Shown here: piece by piece, positions 27,397-35,415 of the stretch
Layout of the letters: each line of letters begins with the position of its first letter
Position numbering within the stretch: the stretch's first letter is position 1
DNA from: Microbacterium bovistercoris
GTDB lineage: Bacteria; Actinomycetota; Actinomycetes; Actinomycetales; Microbacteriaceae
Length of the DNA stretch: 64,000 bases
Direction: 5' to 3'
Assembly: GCF_003387575.1 (NCBI RefSeq)
Contig: NZ_QUAB01000046.1
Coordinates: forward strand, 248,001-312,000
Notes under the pieces: model-generated
Database searches by the model: none
Told to the model about the DNA's origin: nothing
The model's input: the letters and a program-made list of their open reading frames with translations, nothing else
Translations under genes and position numbers: made by a program

Positions 27397-28088
27397 GCCA
27401 GCGCCTGGGCAAGACCAGCGAGGTGCGCGCGGCTGAGAGCCGCTGCGGCATCCGCCTGACCGCCGGCGACGGCTTCCACGAGCTGCGCGTGCGCGTCATG
27501 GTCCGGTGCATCTCCGAAGGAGGGGCGCATCCGCAGCATGTCGATCATCGCGAGGCGGAGGCGCGGGGTGAGCGCGTCGAAGAGCTCCGCGAGCACCGGG
27601 TTGTGCGCCGCCGCGACGATGGCCCGGTGCAGTGCGAGATCCGCGTCGACGTGTCCCTCGATCAGCACCCGCGGGTTCCCGTCGCCCTCCTGCGGGCGGG
27701 ACACGTCCCGGGCCGACAGCGCGCGGCGCAGCACGCGCACGTCCGCCGGGGTGCGCCGGCGCGCGGCGAGCGCGGCCGCCTCGCTCTCGATCGCCGTGCG
27801 CGTCTCGATGACCGCGAGGATGTCTGCGCGGCGGAGCACCTGATCCCAGTCGTCGCGCGGCTCGAGCGCCGAGACGAACACGCCTGCGCCCTGCCGGGTC
27901 ACGAGCACGCCCCGCCCCGCGAGCTGCCGGATCGCCTCGCGCACCGTGGAGCGTCCGACGCCGAGCTGCGGGGCCAGGGTCGTCTCGCCTGGCAGTCGCT
28001 CGCCGAGTGCCCATTCCCCGGACCCGATCCGTTCGAGCAGCAGCTGCGCCGCCCGATCGGCCAACGTCTCACGCACTACCTGCGCCAT
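27393..28088 (-). CDS. GntR family regulator, FCD (FadR-type) subfamily
   Basis: A 231-residue regulator: winged helix at about 8-75 (RLPGETTLAPQLGVGRSTVREAIR in sequence order) and an all-helical FCD domain at about 90-220 with the usual RTAIESEAAALAARR start and HRAIVAAAHNPVL. FCD domains bind organic acids, often with a metal. It is divergent from the leucine leader and leuA, with a candidate operator in the spacer, and coupled to the ABC gene downstream. It may therefore control both. Confidence 0.88.
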   Translation of the reverse strand: MAQVVRETLADRAAQLLLERIGSGEWALGERLPGETTLAPQLGVGRSTVREAIRQLAGRGVLVTRQGAGVFVSALEPRDDWDQVLRRADILAVIETRTAIESEAAALAARRRTPADVRVLRRALSARDVSRPQEGDGNPRVLIEGHVDADLALHRAIVAAAHNPVLAELFDALTPRLRLAMIDMLRMRPSFGDAPDHDAHAQLVEAVAGGQADAAAALSRAHLAGLAQALA

Positions 28089-28116
28089 GCCCCCACCTCT
28101 CTGCTTGTCTGAGGAG

Positions 28117-28128
28117 TTGTGTTACAGT
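28117..28128 (+). promoter_or_regulatory. leuA promoter -10 with overlapping candidate GntR operator
   Basis: TTGTGTTACAG (28117-28127) fits the FadR-subfamily pattern TNGTNNNACNA apart from its last base. It overlaps the TACAGT -10 box at 28123-28128, which lies 6 bases before the leader peptide ATG. A repressor bound there would block transcription. Confidence 0.45.
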
Positions 28129-28134
28129 CTAGCC

Positions 28135-28185
28135 ATGCTTCCCCAGGGTTCCCTTCTTCTTCTTCACCGCCACGGCGGGGCCTGA
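28135..28185 (+). CDS. leuL: Leucine leader peptide of leuA
   Basis: A 16-codon frame, MLPQGSLLLLHRHGGA, too short for standard gene calling. It has five leucines, four of them consecutive and all encoded CTT, an uncommon codon in this genome. It starts 6 bases after TACAGT and ends 69 bases before leuA. This is the arrangement of a ribosome-mediated attenuator: stalling at the CTT run under leucine starvation changes which downstream hairpin forms. Similar leaders upstream of leuA have been described in other actinobacteria. Confidence 0.8.
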   Translation: MLPQGSLLLLHRHGGA

Positions 28186-28240
28186 CACGACCGGCTCCCC
28201 CGCCGTGGGGGTTCGGCGTCGCCGGTCGACACCATCGACC
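28171..28240 (+). promoter_or_regulatory. Leucine attenuator with mutually exclusive hairpins
   Basis: Three competing stems can be drawn. (A) 28171-28180 with 28198-28207: 10 bp, using the end of the leader reading frame. (B) 28188-28195 with 28221-28228 (8 bp), enclosing CCCCC/GGGGG at 28197-28201/28207-28211. (C) 28224-28229 with 28235-28240, close to the leuA ribosome binding site. A excludes B, and B excludes C. No T-run follows B, so termination could be weakly intrinsic, or control could be at translation. Confidence 0.65.
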
Positions 28241-28254
28241 GAAGGAAGAGATCC

Positions 28255-29673
28255 ATGAACACGTTCCCCACCCTGTCCACCCCGTCCGGTCCCATCCCCG
28301 AGGATGCCCCGCGCTGGAATCCCCAGCGCCTCTCGCAGATGCCCTCCCACCGCTATCGCGACGTGTTCTCCCGAGTCGACGTCCCGCTGCAGGACCGGAT
28401 GTGGCCGTCGCGCCGCCTCACCGCCGCACCGCTGTGGGTGCCGGTCGATCTGCGCGACGGCAACCAAGCCCTCGCCGAGCCGATGGATCCGGCGCGCAAG
28501 CGCCGCTTCTTCCAGCTCCTCGTCGCGATGGGGTACAAGGAGATCGAGGTCGGCTACCCGTCGGCGTCGCAGACCGATTTCGACTTCGTCCGCCTGATCG
28601 CGGCGACGGACATCGCGCCGGACGACGTGACGATCGTCGTCTTCACCCCGGCGCGCCGCGATCTCATCGAGCGCACGGTCGAATCGATCCGCGGCATCCG
28701 CAATCCTGTCGTCATCCACCTCTACACCGCGACGGCGCCGGTCTGGCGCGACGTCGTGCTCGGCCGCGATCGGGACGAACTGCGCGACCTGATCCTGGCC
28801 GGTGGCCGCGACGTGCTGCGGACGGCGGGCGATCTGCCGAACGTGCGGTTCGAGTTCTCCCCCGAGGTGTTCAACCAGACCGAACCGGACTTCGCACTCG
28901 AGATCTGCGATGCCATGACCGCGCTCTGGGACGCCTCTCCCGACCGCCCGGTCATCCTCAACCTGCCGGCGACCGTCGAGATCGCGACTCCGAACGTGTA
29001 CGCCGACCAGATCGAGTACATGCACCGGCATCTGGCCCGACGCGACGCCGTCATCCTCTCCGTCCATCCGCACAACGACCGGGGCACCGGCGTCGCCTGC
29101 GCCGAACTCGCGGTCCTGGCCGGCGCGCAGCGCGTGGAGGGATGCGTCTTCGGCAACGGCGAGCGCACGGGGAACGTCGACCTCGCCACCCTCGCACTGA
29201 ACCTGCACGCGCAGGGCGTCGACCCGATGATCGACTTCTCGGACATCGACGAGATCCGCCGCACCGTCGAGCACTGCAACCGCATCGAGGTGCACCCCCG
29301 GCATCCCTACGTCGGAGCCCTCGTGCACACGGCGTTCAGCGGCACCCATCAGGATGCGATCCGGAAGGGGCTCGCCGAGCACCGCGCTCGCGCCGCCGAA
29401 GAGGGGCGCACGGAGAGCGACATCTCCTGGCGGGTTCCGTACCTGCCCATCGACCCCGCCGACATCGGACGCGGTTATGAGGAGGTCATCCGAGTCAACT
29501 CGCAGTCCGGGAAGGGCGGGATCGCGCACCTGCTCGAGAGCGCCTACGGCATCGTGCTGACCAGGGACGAGCAGGTCGAGCTCGCACGACGGGTGCAGCG
29601 CCACACCGACGAGACCGGCCGGGAGGTGACTGCCGAGGAGGTACTCCGGATGCTGCGCGCGTCAGCCGCCTGA
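28255..29673 (+). CDS. leuA: 2-isopropylmalate synthase lacking the regulatory domain
   Basis: Condenses acetyl-CoA with 2-oxoisovalerate, the first step of leucine synthesis. The catalytic barrel is complete: DLRDGNQ at 65-71 (metal ligand), HPHNDRGTG at 271-279 and the FGNGERTGN signature. The 472-residue protein stops just after the linker, whereas actinobacterial LeuA of this class runs to about 570-640 residues with a C-terminal leucine-binding domain. Feedback inhibition by leucine is therefore probably absent. The ATG has a GGAAG site and lies behind the leucine leader. It may be a second copy; the rest of the genome is not visible. Confidence 0.9.
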   Translation: MNTFPTLSTPSGPIPEDAPRWNPQRLSQMPSHRYRDVFSRVDVPLQDRMWPSRRLTAAPLWVPVDLRDGNQALAEPMDPARKRRFFQLLVAMGYKEIEVGYPSASQTDFDFVRLIAATDIAPDDVTIVVFTPARRDLIERTVESIRGIRNPVVIHLYTATAPVWRDVVLGRDRDELRDLILAGGRDVLRTAGDLPNVRFEFSPEVFNQTEPDFALEICDAMTALWDASPDRPVILNLPATVEIATPNVYADQIEYMHRHLARRDAVILSVHPHNDRGTGVACAELAVLAGAQRVEGCVFGNGERTGNVDLATLALNLHAQGVDPMIDFSDIDEIRRTVEHCNRIEVHPRHPYVGALVHTAFSGTHQDAIRKGLAEHRARAAEEGRTESDISWRVPYLPIDPADIGRGYEEVIRVNSQSGKGGIAHLLESAYGIVLTRDEQVELARRVQRHTDETGREVTAEEVLRMLRASAA

Positions 29674-29682
29674 GCGGCGCGA

Positions 29683-30912
29683 TCACCCGCCGAGGATCGC
29701 CGCGATGTCGCCGAAGCCGAGACGACGGGCGTTGTCGAGGGCGGTGCGGCCCTGGGCGTCTCGGATGCCGGGGTCGGCGCCCGCCGCGAGCAGGGTCTTC
29801 ACGATGCGCTGCGCGTTCTCGTCGCCACCGCCGAACACGACCGCCTCCTGGATCGCCGTCCAGCCGTTGGTGTTCACGTGGTTCAGGTCGATGTCGAGCT
29901 GCACCACGCGGTCGATGTAGTCGGCGTGGCCGCGCTCGGCTGCGGGATTCGCCGGCGTACCTCCGCGGCGATTGCGGATCGTGAGATCGGGCTGACCGGG
30001 CAGCAGCGCCTCCAGCATCCGCACGCTGCCGGTCACGCCGGTCATCACCCACGGGGTGTCCTTGCGGTGGTCGAACGCATCGGGGTCGGCGCCCAGCGCC
30101 ACGAGCAACCGGGCGACCTCGACCCGGTCGGTCATCACCGCGTGCATCAGCGGCGTGCGCTGCAGCTCGGCGTCGCGCGTCTCGAGGTCGGCCCCGGCCC
30201 GGATGGCGAGCATCGCGGCATCCGCGTCGCCGGCGTCGGCGGCTGCCAGCAGTGCCTCATCCGGATCGCTGGGCGCCCGGCCGTCGCGAGCGGCGAGAAG
30301 GATCGCCTCGGAACCCCCGAACCCCCGCTGCTGGGCCATCTGCAGCGGGGTGGCTCCCTCACTGCCGGAAGGCCGCTCGAACTCCGCGCCGCCGGCGACG
30401 AGCGTGCGGATCGTCAGATGATACGTCTCGGTGTCCTCGCCGAAGATGACCGCCTCGTGGATGGCCTGGTAGCCGATCCGGTTCACATGGTCGCGGTCGA
30501 TCCCCGCCTGCAGCAGCTGCCCGACGACATAGCCGTGGCCGCGCTCGGCAGCTCGGATCAGACCCGTGCCGTTCCAGCGGTCCTTGTCGTCGATCTCCGC
30601 CCCGTTCGCGAGCGTGAGCCGCAGCAGCTCGAGGTGGCCCTCGCTGGTGGCGACCAGGTACGCCGACTGCGCGGTGTCATCCTTGGCGTTCACGTCGGCA
30701 CCCTGCCCCGCGAGCTCGGCCGCGGCCGCCACGTCGTTCCGCCAGGCGGCATCGCGCAGCGCAGCATCCAGCCGGTCCTGCGCACTCGGTGTCGGCGCAG
30801 CGGCCGAGGGCGACGGTGTCGGCGCCGTGGCCGGCGCGCATGCGGCCACCGCGGATGCTGCAGCGACAGCAAGACCGGTGACGACGAGGACTCTACGTGG
30901 AAAGCGGCGCAT
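29683..30912 (-). CDS. Ankyrin-repeat lipoprotein
   Basis: A 409-residue predicted lipoprotein: positively charged start MRRFPRRV, hydrophobic stretch, lipobox VAAC with C25, then a Pro/Ser/Ala-rich tether. About eight ankyrin repeats in two similar blocks follow (DAAWRNDVAAAAELAGQGAD..., DAGDADAAMLAIRAGAD...). Both blocks contain the same local variant, HVNRIGYQAIHEAVIFG and HVNTNGWTAIQEAVVFG, pointing to internal duplication. ATG 30912 has GGAG 6-7 bases upstream; a start 9 codons earlier lacks support. It probably binds proteins at the outer face of the membrane; the partner is unknown. Confidence 0.85.
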   Translation of the reverse strand: MRRFPRRVLVVTGLAVAAASAVAACAPATAPTPSPSAAAPTPSAQDRLDAALRDAAWRNDVAAAAELAGQGADVNAKDDTAQSAYLVATSEGHLELLRLTLANGAEIDDKDRWNGTGLIRAAERGHGYVVGQLLQAGIDRDHVNRIGYQAIHEAVIFGEDTETYHLTIRTLVAGGAEFERPSGSEGATPLQMAQQRGFGGSEAILLAARDGRAPSDPDEALLAAADAGDADAAMLAIRAGADLETRDAELQRTPLMHAVMTDRVEVARLLVALGADPDAFDHRKDTPWVMTGVTGSVRMLEALLPGQPDLTIRNRRGGTPANPAAERGHADYIDRVVQLDIDLNHVNTNGWTAIQEAVVFGGGDENAQRIVKTLLAAGADPGIRDAQGRTALDNARRLGFGDIAAILGG

Positions 30913-31038
30913 GACGGACTCCAGACGGGAACGGGACAACCAGTCTTCTCGTACGCCGCCGGTCCGGCATCGCCCGGCAGGGTGGACCGGGCCTAGCCGA
31001 TCGGATGATGCGGCGGCGGCCGTATCAGTCCGGGCTGC

Positions 31039-31197
31039 TCACCAGTGCCGGTCCGCGGGTTCGGCAGGACGCTTGTCCGTGCCGCCCCAGCGCACCGCCT
31101 CGGCCTTCGCCGCGGCGACGGCGGCGTCGGCCTCGCGCAGCGCCTCCTCGGCGTCCGCCGCGCGATCCGCGTCGCTGCGCTCGTCCTTCATCTCCAT
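31039..31197 (-). CDS. Small charged hypothetical protein
   Basis: A 52-residue protein (MEMKDERSDADRAADAEEAL start) that is mostly Ala/Glu/Asp and likely one helix, ending AEPADRHW. The ATG lies 6 bases after TACTCT (31204-31209, reverse strand), which supports expression. No function recognised. Confidence 0.5.
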   Translation of the reverse strand: MEMKDERSDADRAADAEEALREADAAVAAAKAEAVRWGGTDKRPAEPADRHW

Positions 31198-31281
31198 GTA
31201 TCCAGAGTAGAACGCCGCGCGGAGCCGCGGCGCATTCACCCGATAGGGACGAAATCACGCACGCCCGCGAGCGACGCACGA

Positions 31282-31316
31282 TACTCTCGGCTACGTCAGA
31301 ACGACGAACCAGGAGG
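31282..31316 (+). promoter_or_regulatory. Promoter and ribosome binding site of the SulP/SHOCT cluster
   Basis: TACTCT at 31282-31287 is a likely -10 box, and AGGAGG at 31311-31316 lies 5 bases before the GTG at 31322. It is the only clear promoter ahead of the seven-gene run. Confidence 0.5.
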
Positions 31317-31321
31317 TCCCC

Positions 31322-32974
31322 GTGCAGCGTCCCCTTGCCGGACTCACCCGCAAGAACTTCGGACGTGAACTCCTCGCAGGAGTCACGCTGATCGCCATCG
31401 CGATCCCGCTGAACATCGGATACGCGCAGATCGCGGGGCTCCCGCCCACGGCCGGACTGTACGCCCTCGTCGTCCCGACGATCATCTGGGCTCTCGTGGT
31501 CTCGAGCCGGCAGCTCGTCGCATCGCCCGATGCCGCGGCAGCCGCCCTGGTCGCGTCGTCGATCGGCGGGCTCGCCGCCGCGGGTTCGGCGGACTACGCC
31601 ACCATGGCGCTCGCGCAGGCCATCATCTGCGGTGTCATGCTGCTGCTGATGTCGGTGTTCAAGCTGGGGTTCCTGGCGAACTTCCTGTCCAAGCCGATCC
31701 TCGTCGGCTTCGTCGGCGGACTCGCCCTCGACATCCTCATCTCGCAGATCGCGAAGATGCTGGGCGTCAAGATCGAGTCCGGAGGCGAGTTCGTCGAGAA
31801 GCTCACCGGGCTGGTCACCGGGCTGCCCACGCTCAACATCTGGTCGCTGCTGATCTCGGTGTGCGCGGTGCTCATCCTGGTTCTCGGACGCCGCATCGCC
31901 CCCGTCGTGCCCTGGGCACTGGTGGTCATGGTCGTCGCGACCGTCGTCGTGCTGCTCACGCACGCCGATGACGCCGGCGTGTCGGTGCTCGGCGAGGTGC
32001 CGGCCGGACCTCCGGCGATCACCTGGCCGATGCTCGACTGGAGCACCTGGGCGATGCTCATCCCGTCGGCCCTCGCCCTGACCATGGTCACCGCCGCGGA
32101 GGGCCTGCTGGTATCACGCTCCTATGGCGAGAAACGCGGCTACCGGACCAGCCCGAACCGCGACCTCTTCGCCTTCGGCGTCGCGAACGTCGCCTCCGGT
32201 GCCAGCGGTTCTTTCGTGATGGGATCGTCCACCAGCCGCACCGCGGCGATGGATCAGGCCGGAGCCCGCACCCAACTGCCGTCGATCGTCCTCGCCGTCG
32301 GCACGCTGCTGCTCCTGCTGTTCGGCACCGCGCTGCTGGCCGACATCCCCAACCCCGCGATCGGCGCGATCGTCGGCATCGCCGTGCTCCCGCTTCTCGG
32401 CATCAAGGAGTTCCGTCAGCTCTGGAAGACCGACCGTTTCGAGTTCACCATTGGCGCGGCCTGCTTCCTCGTCACGCTGTTCGTCGGCTCGATCCCCGGC
32501 ATCCTGGTCTCCTTCGTCCTCGCGCTGATCAACATGGCCAAGCGGGCGGCGACTCCCGCGATCGACGTGCTCAAGGTCGACGACCAGGTCTCCCGGTCGC
32601 TGCTCGACGAGGCGCCCGAGGGCACGGTCACCGCGCCCGGCGTGGTCGTGGTGCGGATGGCCGCGCCGCTGTTCTTCGCCAACGGCTCCGTGTTCACGGA
32701 CGCGGTGAAGAAGGCGGTCACGTCGGCGGATGACGCGGGCAACGGGCCCGTGAAGCACGTGGTGCTCGACATGGAGGCCGTCACCGACATCGACGTCACG
32801 GGCGCCGAGGCGTTCGAGTCGATGCAGAGCTGGCTCGAGCAGCACGAGGTGTCACTGGCGTTCAGCCGGATGCGGCCACAGACCCACGACCGGCTCGTGA
32901 AGCTCGATCTGCTCGGCGACCATGACTCGTATCCGACCAATCGTGAGGCCGTCACGGCCCTCACACGCAACTGA
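31322..32974 (+). CDS. SulP family anion transporter with STAS domain
   Basis: A 550-residue secondary transporter for sulfate, bicarbonate or another anion. About eleven or twelve membrane helices start at GRELLAGVTLIAIAIPLNIGYA, followed by the SPDAAAAALV loop typical of the family and a short STAS domain at about 430-550 (HVVLDMEAVTDIDVTGAEAF). The substrate cannot be assigned. It is the first gene of a cluster of membrane and stress-type genes, 11 bases ahead of the next. Confidence 0.9.
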   Translation: MQRPLAGLTRKNFGRELLAGVTLIAIAIPLNIGYAQIAGLPPTAGLYALVVPTIIWALVVSSRQLVASPDAAAAALVASSIGGLAAAGSADYATMALAQAIICGVMLLLMSVFKLGFLANFLSKPILVGFVGGLALDILISQIAKMLGVKIESGGEFVEKLTGLVTGLPTLNIWSLLISVCAVLILVLGRRIAPVVPWALVVMVVATVVVLLTHADDAGVSVLGEVPAGPPAITWPMLDWSTWAMLIPSALALTMVTAAEGLLVSRSYGEKRGYRTSPNRDLFAFGVANVASGASGSFVMGSSTSRTAAMDQAGARTQLPSIVLAVGTLLLLLFGTALLADIPNPAIGAIVGIAVLPLLGIKEFRQLWKTDRFEFTIGAACFLVTLFVGSIPGILVSFVLALINMAKRAATPAIDVLKVDDQVSRSLLDEAPEGTVTAPGVVVVRMAAPLFFANGSVFTDAVKKAVTSADDAGNGPVKHVVLDMEAVTDIDVTGAEAFESMQSWLEQHEVSLAFSRMRPQTHDRLVKLDLLGDHDSYPTNREAVTALTRN

Positions 32975-32985
32975 AAGGTCACGCC

Positions 32986-33657
32986 ATGGGTCCCGTCATC
33001 GGCGACATCCTCCCCCTTGCGATCGGCGTGGCGGTCAGCCCGATCCCGATCATCGCCGCGATCCTGATGCTGCTCTCGCCGAAGGCGCGCACGACCAGTG
33101 TCGGGTTCCTGCTCGGCTGGGTCGTGGGCATCGCACTGGCCGTCACGATCTTCACCCTGCTGTCGGCCGTGCTCCCGGACGACGATCCGGACGCATCCAA
33201 GCCGATCCAGGGCGTCATCCAGATCGTCCTGGGCGCGGGGCTGCTGCTGCTCGCCGTCCGCCAGTGGCGCGGGCGCCCCAAGGCCGGCGAAGAGCCGGCC
33301 ATGCCTGCGTGGATGAAGGCGATCGACACCATGAACTTCGGCAAGGCGGCGGGCCTGGCGCTGCTGCTCTCCGCCGTCAACCCGAAGAACCTGCTGCTCG
33401 CCGTGAGCGCGGGCGTGACGATCGGCTCAGCAGGACTCGCAGGCGGAGAGCAGACCGTCGTGATCGTCATCTTCGTGCTCCTCGGCGCATCCACCGTGCT
33501 GATCCCCGTCGTCGGCTACCTGCTCGCCGCCGACCGCTTGCGCGACACGCTCGATAAAGTCCGGGAGTGGCTGGTGCAGGAGAATGCCGTGATCATGGCA
33601 GTATTGCTCCTTGTCATCGGCGTGAACCTCATCGGCAAGGGCATCGGCAGCTTCTGA
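32986..33657 (+). CDS. GAP/Sap family membrane protein
   Basis: A 223-residue six-helix protein starting GDILPLAIGVAVSPIPIIAAILMLLSP, the hallmark of the Sap (sulfolipid-1-addressing) family, with the paired SAVNPKNLLLAVSAG block in the second half. Relatives export glycolipids or other envelope molecules in mycobacteria. The cargo is unknown here. It is cotranscribed with SulP. Confidence 0.82.
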   Translation: MGPVIGDILPLAIGVAVSPIPIIAAILMLLSPKARTTSVGFLLGWVVGIALAVTIFTLLSAVLPDDDPDASKPIQGVIQIVLGAGLLLLAVRQWRGRPKAGEEPAMPAWMKAIDTMNFGKAAGLALLLSAVNPKNLLLAVSAGVTIGSAGLAGGEQTVVIVIFVLLGASTVLIPVVGYLLAADRLRDTLDKVREWLVQENAVIMAVLLLVIGVNLIGKGIGSF

Positions 33658-33699
33658 TTCGCAACACCCGAAAAACAACCTCACATAGGGAGACAAATA

Positions 33700-34074
33700 A
33701 TGGGATTCTGGGACTTCTTCTGGTACATGATCTGGGCGTTCTTCTTCATCGCCTACCTCATGGTGCTGTTCTCGATCATCGGGGACATCTTCCGCGACCG
33801 TAAGCTCAACGGCTGGCTGAAGGCGGTCTGGATCATCTTCTTGATCTTCGTGCCGTTCCTCACCGCGCTGGTGTACCTGATCGCTCGCGGTCAGGGCATG
33901 GCCGAGCGCAGCGCCGAGCAGGCGCAGCAGGCGAAGGACGCCACCGACGCCTACATCCGCCAGGCGGCCGGCAAGAGCGCCTCGGACGAGATCGCCGACG
34001 CAGCCAAGCTGCTCGCGGCCGGCACCATCACCACCGAGGAGTACGAGAAGCTGAAGGCCAAGGCCCTCGCCTGA
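33700..34074 (+). CDS. PLDc_N and SHOCT domain membrane protein, copy 1
   Basis: A 124-residue protein with two membrane helices (about 5-27 and 40-62; the WLKAVWIIFLIFVPFLTALVYLIARG region is the PLDc_N motif), a Gln/Ala-rich helix and a C-terminal SHOCT motif (DEIADAAKLLAAGTITTEEYEKLKAKAL, residues about 96-123). The start is ATG with GGGAGA upstream in an unusually A-rich spacer. Paralogous to the next gene. Confidence 0.82.
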   Translation: MGFWDFFWYMIWAFFFIAYLMVLFSIIGDIFRDRKLNGWLKAVWIIFLIFVPFLTALVYLIARGQGMAERSAEQAQQAKDATDAYIRQAAGKSASDEIADAAKLLAAGTITTEEYEKLKAKALA

Positions 34075-34101
34075 TCGGCATCCTCCGATAGCAGTGCATC
34101 C

Positions 34102-34136
34102 GAAGGGGGTGTCGGACAGCGTCCGGCACCCCCTTC
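34102..34136 (+). terminator. Intercistronic hairpin in the SHOCT cluster
   Basis: A 16-bp stem with one mismatch (34102-34117 / 34121-34136, AGC loop) between the two PLDc_N/SHOCT genes, ending 16 bases before the next ATG. It may be a partial terminator or an RNA-stability element. Confidence 0.6.
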
Positions 34137-34152
34137 TGTGGAAAGGCAGATC

Positions 34153-34509
34153 ATGAACATCTGGGAATTCCTCGGCTACCTGCTCTGGGGGACGGTCGTC
34201 GTCTCCTACCTGTTCGCCCTGGTGCTGGTGCTGCGCACGATCCTCATGACGCACGAGCTCAGCGGCTGGGCGAAGGCGGTCTGGGTCGTGCTGCTGTTCG
34301 TCCTGCCCGTGGTCTCGCTCGCGATCTGGCTGATCGTGCGCGGCAACGGTGCGGAGACGGCAGAGGACGCGCGCGATGCGGGTGCTCCGGCCCCTGATGG
34401 GACCACGGGCAGCCCCGCCGACGAGATCGCGCGAGCGCAGGCGCTGCTGGACAAGGGCCAGATCTCCGGTGAGGAGTTTCTGCGCCTCAAGGGTCTCGCG
34501 CTGAAGTGA
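34153..34509 (+). CDS. PLDc_N and SHOCT domain membrane protein, copy 2
   Basis: A 118-residue paralogue of the preceding gene: two helices (about 4-28 and 40-62, with ELSGWAKAVWVVLLFVLPVVSLAIW in sequence order), a short acidic linker and a SHOCT tail (DEIARAQALLDKGQISGEEFLRL). ATG 34153 is preceded by GGAAAGG; an in-frame GTG at 34138 lies inside the hairpin region. It looks like a tandem duplication that has diverged. Confidence 0.82.
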   Translation: MNIWEFLGYLLWGTVVVSYLFALVLVLRTILMTHELSGWAKAVWVVLLFVLPVVSLAIWLIVRGNGAETAEDARDAGAPAPDGTTGSPADEIARAQALLDKGQISGEEFLRLKGLALK

Positions 34510-34542
34510 CGACTCTCGCTCTTCAAAGGAAAGGAAGAAAGC

Positions 34543-34977
34543 GTGACTGAATTCCGTTACGGCCCGCTCGAGTACACGCTCGTGGGGTTCGAAGGAGACA
34601 AGCCGGACGCGTCGGTGATCGACGCCCTCACGGAGATGCTCGGCACGGGCCTGGTGCGTCTGGTCGATTTCCTGCTCATCTCGAAGTCGGATGCCGGTGA
34701 GGTGACCGTCGTCGAGGTGGAGGACGACCCCGACGGACTCGATCTCGGTGACATCGCGCTGGCCGCGTCCGGCATCACCGGCGAGGAGGACATCGCCGAG
34801 TTCGCCGAACTGGTGCCGCCGGGCGGCTCCGCCGCGCTGGTGGCTCTGGAGATGACCTATCAGCGCGAACTCGCTCGCCGCTTCGCGGCATCCGGTGGCG
34901 TCGTGCTGCGGCACGAGCGCATCCCCGCGCCCGTCGTCAACGCGCTCATCGATCACATCGAGAACGAAGGAGTCTGA
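34543..34977 (+). CDS. DUF6325/DUF1269-like protein
   Basis: A 144-residue soluble protein starting MTEFRYGPLEYTLVGFEGDKP, with GLVRLVDFLLISKSDAGEVTVVEVED and a central acidic segment. It resembles the DUF6325 proteins found next to SHOCT proteins in actinobacteria (recalled, not searched). The start is GTG after AAGGAAAGGAAGAAAG. The function is unknown; the SHOCT neighbours suggest oligomerisation or stress-related assembly at the membrane. Confidence 0.75.
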   Translation: MTEFRYGPLEYTLVGFEGDKPDASVIDALTEMLGTGLVRLVDFLLISKSDAGEVTVVEVEDDPDGLDLGDIALAASGITGEEDIAEFAELVPPGGSAALVALEMTYQRELARRFAASGGVVLRHERIPAPVVNALIDHIENEGV

Positions 34978-34978
34978 C

Positions 34979-35350
34979 ATGCCCATGATCCGCAGATTCG
35001 GACGCCCGGGCCTCGTCGGCCTCGCCGCCCGCACCGCTGTCGTCGCCGGTACCGCAGGTGCTGTCTCGGGCGCGATGGAGAACCGCCAGCAGCGCAAGGC
35101 GCAGGAGCAGTACGAGCAGCAGCAGTACGAGGCTGCCCAGCAGCAGGCGCAGATCGACGCGGCCGCGCAGGCCGCCGCCGCCCAGTACGCGGCACCGGTG
35201 CCCGCGGCGCCCGCCGCACCGGCCGCGCCTGCGGCCCCCGACGGCGGCACCGACGTCGTCGCCGAACTGCAGAAGCTCGCCACGCTCAAGCAGCAGGGCC
35301 TGCTCAGCGACGCCGAGTTCGACGCCGCCAAGGCGAAGCTGCTCGGCTAG
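34979..35350 (+). CDS. SHOCT domain protein with Gln/Ala-rich coiled region
   Basis: A 123-residue protein: basic and hydrophobic N-terminus (MPMIRRFGRPGLVGLAARTA, possibly a membrane anchor), a Gln/Glu/Tyr-rich segment, a Pro/Ala linker and a C-terminal SHOCT motif (VVAELQKLATLKQQGLLSDAEFDAAKAKLLG in order at about 93-123). It is the third SHOCT protein in the cluster and starts one base after the preceding stop. Confidence 0.8.
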   Translation: MPMIRRFGRPGLVGLAARTAVVAGTAGAVSGAMENRQQRKAQEQYEQQQYEAAQQQAQIDAAAQAAAAQYAAPVPAAPAAPAAPAAPDGGTDVVAELQKLATLKQQGLLSDAEFDAAKAKLLG

Positions 35351-35358
35351 CAGCCACC

Positions 35359-35393
35359 GCGGAGGTGCGGCCCAGACCGGGCCGCGCCTCCGC
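35359..35393 (+). terminator. Intercistronic hairpin before the MscS gene
   Basis: A 15-bp stem with one mismatch (35359-35373 / 35379-35393, AGACC loop) that ends just ahead of the ribosome binding region of the channel gene. It parallels the hairpin at 34102-34136. Confidence 0.6.
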
Positions 35394-35415
35394 ATGGCAT
35401 GAAAGGTGGCACTCC

